This document shows positions 7,756 to 10,976 of a stretch of 10,976 nucleotides of DNA, in pieces. The notes below the pieces were generated by a model. The model worked only from the letters and a program-made list of their open reading frames with translations, ran no database searches and had not been told where the DNA came from. The position numbers were made by a program, and so were the translations under genes. The first letter of the stretch is position 1; every line of letters starts with the position of its first letter. The stretch spans positions 1-10,976 of the forward strand of contig JAIFMA010000038.1 in assembly GCA_020048795.1 (NCBI GenBank), written 5' to 3'. Origin of the DNA: Rhodoferax sp. (GTDB taxonomy: Bacteria; Pseudomonadota; Gammaproteobacteria; Burkholderiales; Burkholderiaceae_C).

Positions 7756-8204
7756 AGGGTGCCCCTGTCAAATGATTCCTGCACCGGCTTTCTGCCAAAG
7801 ACGGCCCGACGAAATGCCCTCCAGCGCTGCTGCGCAGCCCGTCGCTCAGGCCAGACCCAGACCCCACACTGACCCGCACCGACGTACAGTCGCAGCACCA
7901 GGCAAGTTTGCAAATCGAGCGTCACCTCGGGCACCGTGGGTTGCACATGATTCATCTGGGTCCAGGTCCAAGCGATACCATCCCAGGTCAGTTGGCCCTG
8001 TGGTGCATGCACCCAATGCCAGGCTGCCAGGCCATTGCCAAGCAAGCACAGCACGCCTGCACCGAGATGACGCAGTCCTGGCTCATCCGCCTGAATCACC
8101 CAGGTCAGCAGTATCGCGGTACCCAGCGTTGCCAACGCCAGCACCAGGGCTCCATGAAAACGGGAACGCCCCACCGGATAACTGACCGCAGGGGCGCTGT
8201 GCAT
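7752..8204 (-). CDS. Small inner-membrane protein resembling YgfX/CptA
   Basis: This 150-residue protein has two closely spaced hydrophobic segments at about 18-37 and 46-65, then a soluble C-terminal part of about 85 residues. By eye it resembles the YgfX (CptA) family: a paired-helix N-terminus, then GQLTWDGIAW at 70-79 (compare the family's G-x-L-x-W-x-G-x-x-W pattern). A strand ending in LVLRL follows, then a Trp-containing segment, then a basic helix with WRAFRRAVF near the C-terminus. YgfX of enterobacteria is a membrane protein encoded with the succinate dehydrogenase flavinylation factor SdhE and has been described as a toxin; whether this copy does either is unknown. No sdhE is seen here. 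It overlaps rpoE by four bases and starts 46 bases after fabF. No clear Shine-Dalgarno precedes the ATG at 8204. The assignment is by pattern only. Confidence 0.75.
   Translation of the reverse strand: MHSAPAVSYPVGRSRFHGALVLALATLGTAILLTWVIQADEPGLRHLGAGVLCLLGNGLAAWHWVHAPQGQLTWDGIAWTWTQMNHVQPTVPEVTLDLQTCLVLRLYVGAGQCGVWVWPERRAAQQRWRAFRRAVFGRKPVQESFDRGTL
7762..7766 (-). promoter_or_regulatory. Ribosome binding site AGGGG of rpoE
   Basis: AGGGG lies within the end of the YgfX-like gene, six bases ahead of the TTG at 7755. The same spacing and the same TTGA junction occur at rseB, which supports TTG as the rpoE start. Confidence 0.5.
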
Positions 8205-8224
8205 CGGGCAACGACCGACAAAGG

Positions 8225-8249
8225 GCGGGACAGTCCGCTGTCAACAGCG
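8225..8249. repeat. Two overlapping palindromes between fabF and the YgfX-rpoE unit
   Basis: GCGGGAC-A-GTCCGC (8225-8238, one base short of perfect) overlaps CGCTGT-CA-ACAGCG (8236-8249, perfect six-base arms). The right element begins two bases past the fabF stop. On the minus strand it contains a consensus -35 hexamer TTGACA (8244-8239), but no convincing -10 follows at 16-18 bases. It could be a weak RNA hairpin after fabF or an operator for the downstream unit; there is no T-run to make it an intrinsic terminator. Confidence 0.4.
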
Positions 8250-8250
8250 T

Positions 8251-9498
8251 TCAGGGCGCGCGCTTGAAGACCAACGACCCATTGGTACCGCCAAAACCAA
8301 AGTTGTTTTTGAGGGCCACATCGATCTTGAGATCACGGGCACTGTTGGCACAGTAGTCCAGATCACAGTCAGGGTCGAGGTGAAAGATGTTGGTGGTCGG
8401 CGGACTTTTCTGATGGTGCAGCGCCAACACGGTGACCACCGACTCCAGACCGCCGGCTCCACCGAGCAGATGCCCGGTCATGGATTTGGTCGAATTGACA
8501 ACGGTTTTTTTGGCGTGGTCACCCAGTGCTGCCTTGATGGCGTTGGACTCATTGAGGTCACCCAGCGGTGTGGAAGTGCCGTGTGCGTTGACGTAATCAA
8601 TCTGGCTGGCATTCACGCCGGCATTGTTCATGGCACCAAGCATGGCCCGACGTGGACCGTCCATGTTGGGGGCGGTCATGTGACCCGCATCTGCACTCAT
8701 GCCAAAACCGGCCAGCTCTGCGTAAATTTTGGCACCGCGGGCCTTGGCGTGTTGGTATTCTTCAAGCACCATGACACCAGCGCCTTCGCCCAGCACAAAA
8801 CCGTCGCGGTCTTTGTCCCAGGGACGCGATGCGGTGGTCGGATCGTCATTGCGGGTGCTCAGGGCACGCATGGCAGCAAAACCGCCCACTCCCAAAGCCG
8901 ACACGGTGGCCTCCGAGCCGCCAGCCACCACCACATCGGCATCGCCATATTCGATCATGCGACCACCCTGCCCGATGCAATGCAGCCCGGTCGTGCAGGC
9001 GGTGACAATGGCCAGGTTCGGGCCCTTGAACCCAAAACGAATCGACACATGGCCGGCGATCATGTTGACAATGGTCGAGGGAACAAAAAACGGCGAGATA
9101 CGCCGCGCACCACGTTGGGTGAACTCGGTATGCATCTGCTCGATCATTGGCAAACCGCCAATGCCTGAGCCAATGACGCAGGCAATGCGCGTTGCCAGAT
9201 CATCATCCAGCGCGTCACCGGTCGGCAGGCCGGCATCGGCGACCGCCTGGGCTGCCGCAGCAATGCCGTAATGAATGAAACTGTCCATGGTGCGCGCCTC
9301 TTTGGCGCTCATATAGGACTCAATGTCAAAGCCTTTTACTTCGGCGGCAATTTTGCAGTTGAAAGTAGAGGCATCAAACTTGGTGATTAAACCAACACCG
9401 GACTGGCCAGCCAGCAGGTTGGCCCAGGTGGCATCCACCGTGTTTCCAACAGGACTGACACAACCCAAACCGGTGACAACAACGCGACGACGGGACAT
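8251..9498 (-). CDS. fabF: Beta-ketoacyl-ACP synthase II
   Basis: This condensing enzyme extends acyl-ACP with malonyl-ACP in type II fatty-acid synthesis in the cytoplasm. The 415-residue product has the thiolase fold with the Cys-His-His triad: Cys168 (VTACTTGLHC), His306 (NAHGTSTPLGD) and His343 (KSMTGHLLGGAGG), plus the conserved Lys338. The N-terminus RRVVVTGLGCVSPVG and the segment DRDGFVLGEGAG (230-241) are typical. The length is normal for FabF (about 410-415) and fits FabF rather than FabB. ATG at 9498 begins the conserved N-terminus, but no clear Shine-Dalgarno is seen before it. It is the last gene of the fabD-fabG-acpP-fabF order, 152 bases after acpP, with inverted repeats in the gap. 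Confidence 0.97.
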   Translation of the reverse strand: MSRRRVVVTGLGCVSPVGNTVDATWANLLAGQSGVGLITKFDASTFNCKIAAEVKGFDIESYMSAKEARTMDSFIHYGIAAAAQAVADAGLPTGDALDDDLATRIACVIGSGIGGLPMIEQMHTEFTQRGARRISPFFVPSTIVNMIAGHVSIRFGFKGPNLAIVTACTTGLHCIGQGGRMIEYGDADVVVAGGSEATVSALGVGGFAAMRALSTRNDDPTTASRPWDKDRDGFVLGEGAGVMVLEEYQHAKARGAKIYAELAGFGMSADAGHMTAPNMDGPRRAMLGAMNNAGVNASQIDYVNAHGTSTPLGDLNESNAIKAALGDHAKKTVVNSTKSMTGHLLGGAGGLESVVTVLALHHQKSPPTTNIFHLDPDCDLDYCANSARDLKIDVALKNNFGFGGTNGSLVFKRAP

Positions 9499-9535
9499 AT
9501 GGATAAAAAGTCAGTGGTTCGTCTGAAGATAACCC

Positions 9536-9552
9536 GCGCCACTAATGGGCGC
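9536..9552 (-). repeat. Short hairpin ahead of fabF
   Basis: GCGCC and GGCGC arms of five bases with a seven-base loop lie about 40 bases before the fabF start. No T-run follows on the minus strand, so it is not a standard terminator. It might slow degradation or expose the fabF start conditionally; this is inference. Confidence 0.3.
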
Positions 9553-9568
9553 TGGCTGTGAATCTGCG

Positions 9569-9616
9569 CTGTTGCCCCAAGCCTGTGAGTGTATCGAATC
9601 GTGGCTTGGGCAACAG
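9569..9616 (-). repeat. Long inverted repeat between acpP and fabF
   Basis: The arms are CTGTTGCCCCAAGCC (9569-9583) and GGCTTGGGCAACAG (9603-9616). They pair over 14 positions with one bulged base and a 19-base loop. It starts about 35 bases past the acpP stop in the transcript. There is no T-run after it, so it is more likely an mRNA-stabilising or processing stem, or a partial attenuator that lets acpP be expressed above fabF. Structure is seen directly; role is inferred. Confidence 0.65.
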
Positions 9617-9650
9617 ACGGCGCGGCGCATGGGTCGCCGCAGTACCGGGA

Positions 9651-9890
9651 TCAGGCCTTTTGGTGCGCCAACGCGTAATCGATGGCGTTTTGTACGGTGG
9701 TGATTTTTTCAGCATCCTCGTCCGGAATTTCAATACCGAACTCGTCTTCAAGAGCCATCACCAGTTCAACGGTGTCCAGGGAATCGGCACCCAGATCAGC
9801 CACAAAAGACTTTTCGTTGGTGACTTGGGATTCTTCAACACCGAGTTGTTCGGCAATGATTTTCTTAACGCGTGCTTCAATATCGCTCAT
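9651..9890 (-). CDS. acpP: Acyl carrier protein
   Basis: This small acidic carrier holds growing acyl chains on a 4'-phosphopantetheine arm for fatty-acid, phospholipid and lipid A synthesis. At 79 residues it has the usual size. Ser37 in the motif DLGADSLDTVEL is the attachment site, and the flanking acidic helix (ELVMALEDEFGIEIPDEDAE) is the partner-binding helix II region. ATG at 9890 (MSDIEARVKKI) is the family start; a TTG four codons upstream adds only MSQL and is not conserved. The gap ahead of it (9891-10022) holds a stem-loop and a -10-like box, suggesting its own promoter, which is common for this abundant protein. Identity is essentially certain. Confidence 0.98.
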   Translation of the reverse strand: MSDIEARVKKIIAEQLGVEESQVTNEKSFVADLGADSLDTVELVMALEDEFGIEIPDEDAEKITTVQNAIDYALAHQKA

Positions 9891-9923
9891 GAGTTGGCTC
9901 AAAGGGTTGTGAAAGGATTGGTG

Positions 9924-9951
9924 ATTTTAGCCGGGGTTGGAGAGATGCCCC
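9924..9951 (-). promoter_or_regulatory. Candidate promoter of acpP
   Basis: TAAAAT (9929-9924) matches five of six bases of the -10 consensus. A weak -35 (GGGGCA, 9951-9946, three of six) lies 16 bases upstream. Transcription would begin near 9917, leaving a leader of about 27 bases before acpP. The place fits a separate promoter for a highly expressed gene, but the -35 is poor. Confidence 0.4.
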
Positions 9952-9980
9952 TAAACGGCCAAAGAACGGAGAGTTCAACC

Positions 9981-10014
9981 CCAAGTATGACACCGACAGG
10001 TGGCACTTGGGGCA
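9981..10014 (-). repeat. Stem-loop between fabG and acpP
   Basis: Outer arms CCCCAAGT and ACTTGGGG are perfect over eight bases and enclose a smaller CACC/GGTG stem with a four-base loop. The element starts roughly ten bases after the fabG stop. It is not followed by a T-run on the minus strand. The outer arms share the core CCCCAAG with the inverted repeat after acpP. It could end or process the fabG transcript ahead of the acpP promoter. End coordinates are counted by eye and may be off by one or two bases. Confidence 0.6.
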
Positions 10015-10022
10015 AAACGATT

Positions 10023-10772
10023 TCAGGCCATGAACATGCCACCATTGACATGCAACTCCTGACCGGTGACATAGGCCGCCTGCGGCGAGGCCAGATAGGC
10101 CACAGCATGCGCAATATCGGACGGCTTGCCCAGGTGACCCAGCGGAATCTGGCCCAGCAAAGCCTTTTGTTGCTCGTCGGCCAATTTGGCGGTCATGTCG
10201 GTTTCGATGAAACCCGGGGCAATGCAGTTGACGGTGATGTTGCGCGAGCCCAACTCACGCGCCAGAGCACGCGTCATGCCCGCCACGCCAGCCTTGGCCG
10301 CCGCGTAATTGGCCTGGCCCGGATTGCCAGACGCACCAACCACCGAAGTGATGTTGATGATGCGGCCATAGCGCTGCTTCATCATGGTGCGCATCACGGC
10401 TCGGCTCATGCGAAACACCGCTTTGAGGTTGGTGTCAAGCACCGCGTCCCACTCTTCGTCCTTCATGCGCAGGGCCAGGTTGTCTCGCGTGATGCCAGCA
10501 TTGTTGACCAGAATTTGCAAGCCCCCGTGTTCTTTGACGATGGCATCCATCAAGGCATCGACACCCGCTGGATCATTGACGTTCAAGGCACGGCCGCTAC
10601 AGCCGGCAAACGCTGACAACGTGTGATTGAGTTTGGCAGCACCGTCGTCGGTGGTAGCGGTGCCAATAACCCTGAGGCCACGCTGAGCCAATTCCAGCGC
10701 AATGGCAGCCCCAATGCCGCGCGAGGCACCCGTGACCAGCGCGACTTGTCCTTCAAATTTGAGGTCTGTCAT
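10023..10772 (-). CDS. fabG: 3-oxoacyl-ACP reductase
   Basis: This NADPH-dependent short-chain dehydrogenase reduces beta-ketoacyl-ACP to beta-hydroxyacyl-ACP in fatty-acid elongation. The 249-residue product has the cofactor motif TGASRGIG at 14-21 and NNAG at 90-93. The catalytic set is Asn115, Ser143, Tyr156 and Lys160 (NYAAAKAG). The C-terminus, TGQELHVNGGMFMA, is typical of FabG. ATG at 10772 lies three bases past the fabD stop, with GGAGG eight bases upstream inside the end of fabD, so translation is probably coupled to fabD. The context fabD-fabG-acpP-fabF makes it the housekeeping FabG rather than one of the many paralogues. Confidence 0.97.
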   Translation of the reverse strand: MTDLKFEGQVALVTGASRGIGAAIALELAQRGLRVIGTATTDDGAAKLNHTLSAFAGCSGRALNVNDPAGVDALMDAIVKEHGGLQILVNNAGITRDNLALRMKDEEWDAVLDTNLKAVFRMSRAVMRTMMKQRYGRIINITSVVGASGNPGQANYAAAKAGVAGMTRALARELGSRNITVNCIAPGFIETDMTAKLADEQQKALLGQIPLGHLGKPSDIAHAVAYLASPQAAYVTGQELHVNGGMFMA

Positions 10773-10775
10773 GCT

Positions 10776-10976
10776 TCATGCCTCCAGGGCAGTTTTTACT
10801 TCCGCCAGGCTGGCCGGGTCAAACATGGCCAGGCCTCGCATCTCGGGGGCAATGCGCTTGGTCAAGCCCGCCAGCACCCTGCCTGGGCCACATTCGACCA
10901 GCGTGGGCAGGCCGCGCGCGCCCAGCGCCTGCACACACTCAACCCAGCGCACCGGACCAAAAGCCTGGCGGTACAG
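10776..10976 (-). CDS. fabD: Malonyl-CoA:ACP transacylase, C-terminal part (5' end beyond window)
   Basis: The gene enters from the right edge in frame; the last 66 residues and the TGA (10778-10776) are visible. FabD transfers malonate from CoA to ACP to feed fatty-acid elongation. The visible part contains WVECVQAL, then VECGPGRVLAGLTKRI, the conserved C-terminal strand-turn-helix of bacterial FabD, and ends KTALEA. The catalytic Ser and His lie in the missing part (roughly 245 residues for a family of about 310). Its stop is three bases before fabG. The identification is firm from the motif and the neighbours. Confidence 0.94.
   Translation of the reverse strand: MYRQAFGPVRWVECVQALGARGLPTLVECGPGRVLAGLTKRIAPEMRGLAMFDPASLAEVKTALEA

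Noticed and set aside
7755..8250. Search for a sigma-E type promoter (GAACTT-like -35 with TCTGA/TCAAA-like -10) ahead of rpoE
   Set aside because: AAACTT inside the YgfX-like gene and GAACGC at the fabF end were considered, but neither has a fitting -10 at about 16 bases. Autoregulation may act from a less typical site or from outside the window.
8380..9168. Open frame of 262 codons on the plus strand opposite fabF
   Set aside because: Antisense to conserved fabF, rich in His and Gly with no domain signs.
9499..9616. Intrinsic terminator between acpP and fabF
   Set aside because: Strong stems are present but no T-run follows on the transcribed strand, so they are listed as repeats and not as terminators.
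9558..10616. Open frame of 352 codons on the plus strand opposite acpP and fabG
   Set aside because: It crosses two well-supported genes and the gap between them, and shows no known motif; a shadow of codon bias.

Overview
The window looks like chromosomal core sequence from a betaproteobacterium of the order Burkholderiales, most likely Comamonadaceae (Rhodoferax/Polaromonas-like). This rests on the gene order, the moderately high GC content and the character of the proteins; no database search was run. All twelve genes lie on the minus strand, so transcription runs from high to low coordinates. No RNA gene, mobile element, CRISPR array or disrupted gene was seen, and no gap between genes exceeds about 180 bases.

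In transcription order, the right end (about 8251-10976) is a fatty-acid synthesis cluster: the 3' end of fabD, then fabG, acpP and fabF. Inverted repeats with a shared core lie in the two gaps flanking acpP, and a -10-like box suggests that acpP has its own promoter.

The middle (about 3855-8204) is the envelope-stress sigma-E module: a small YgfX/CptA-like membrane protein, rpoE (algU), rseA (mucA), rseB (mucB) and degP (mucD). It codes for the extracytoplasmic sigma factor, its membrane anti-sigma factor, the periplasmic protector of that anti-sigma factor and a periplasmic protease/chaperone. The junctions YgfX-rpoE and rseA-rseB are four-base TTGA overlaps with TTG start codons, each with a Shine-Dalgarno sequence six bases upstream. 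A short GC hairpin followed by five T residues downstream of degP may end this unit.

The left end (1-3736) is the translation/secretion/RNA-processing unit lepA, lepB, a DUF4845 membrane protein and rnc, with rnc cut off by the window edge. A TACAAT box upstream of lepA may be its promoter.

Most of the content is ordinary housekeeping. The points that merit a second look are the YgfX-like gene coupled to rpoE, the TTG starts in the sigma-E unit, the paired inverted repeats around acpP, the overlapping palindromes ahead of the YgfX-rpoE unit, the pilin-like N-terminus of the DUF4845 protein and the extra predicted membrane segment in LepB. I did not find convincing evidence of a wholly new system.
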